This document shows, one piece after another, positions 51,321 to 51,495 of a stretch of 51,495 nucleotides of DNA. The notes under the pieces were generated by a model. It searched no databases. It was not told where the DNA came from and saw only the letters and a list, made by a program, of their open reading frames with translations. Source of the stretch: Desulfogranum japonicum DSM 18378 (GTDB taxonomy: Bacteria; Desulfobacterota; Desulfobulbia; Desulfobulbales; Desulfobulbaceae); assembly GCF_000429945.1 (NCBI RefSeq), contig NZ_AUCV01000047.1:1-51495 (forward strand), written 5' to 3'. Both the position numbers and the translations under genes were made by a program. Position 1 is the first letter of the stretch; each line of letters starts with the position of its first letter.

Positions 51321-51495
51321 AAAAATGGGGACACCCATTAAAAGGCAATTGTCAAGGGAATATACTCCTCCGTTAAGGTAAAATACCTTGTCAAAATACG
51401 GACTGTTCGCTGTTTGTTGTAAACTTTCTTCCTCTCTACGCCCGTTATTTCTCAGGGTACGTGCTCTCTTGTTACTAGCTGCACCAGACACCCAT

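Noticed and set aside
51322-51343. GGGGACACCCAT stretch like those found before REP-associated transposases
   Set aside because: No transposase gene follows before the window ends, and a 12-base resemblance is not enough.
51264-51491. Minus-strand open frame at the window end
   Set aside because: It overlaps the small membrane protein gene in antisense and has no family resemblance.

Overview
The window looks like a chromosomal segment of a Gram-negative, probably anaerobic bacterium, most likely a Desulfobacterota of the Desulfobulbales type. This is inferred from protein style only: large hybrid kinases with periplasmic binding domains, a MASE3 protein with a CxxC tail, and a Wzx/Wzy exopolysaccharide locus with fused sugar transferases. 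No rRNA, tRNA, CRISPR array or complete insertion sequence was seen.

Region 1 (about 255-14021) is an accessory redox/detoxification block. Three minus-strand units encode secreted alpha/beta hydrolases, a carboxymuconolactone decarboxylase-cupin fusion, three aldo/keto reductases (one Tat-exported), a Tat-exported flavodoxin, a DUF4405 membrane cytochrome-like protein, a short-chain dehydrogenase and a Bcr/CflA-type efflux pump. A divergent plus-strand unit encodes a membrane PP2C phosphatase and an AraC regulator of the YqhC type. All four units are headed by the same 29-bp motif (5385-5413, 6958-6986, 11068-11096, 11237-11265), with a -10-like hexamer 19-20 nt further downstream each time. 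This looks like one complete local regulon, probably controlled by the AraC protein and including its own gene.

Region 2 (14022-25114) begins with a gene-free stretch holding two long inverted repeats. It continues with signalling genes on the minus strand: a MASE3 membrane sensor, a hybrid histidine kinase paired with a PhnD-like binding protein, a receiver-GGDEF diguanylate cyclase, and a 1313-residue hybrid kinase with two periplasmic binding domains. The two kinases share an unusual C-terminal extension.

Region 3 (25169-50100) is a tightly packed minus-strand Wzx/Wzy exopolysaccharide locus. It encodes a UDP-glucose pyrophosphorylase, a WecG-sugar transferase fusion, six further glycosyltransferases, two hexapeptide acetyltransferases, an outer-membrane export protein, a chain-length protein with a decayed kinase domain, a flippase, a polymerase candidate, a VanZ-like protein, a metallophosphoesterase and a secreted clan-A-like glycoside hydrolase. 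Inside it sits a partner-switch module: two STAS proteins, an RsbW-like kinase and a receiver-PP2C phosphatase. The receivers of the PP2C protein and of the neighbouring diguanylate cyclase are close relatives, which suggests that one sensory input may feed both c-di-GMP production and the partner switch.

Region 4 (50101-51495) is mostly non-coding, with a 65-nt near-perfect palindrome and one small three-helix membrane protein.
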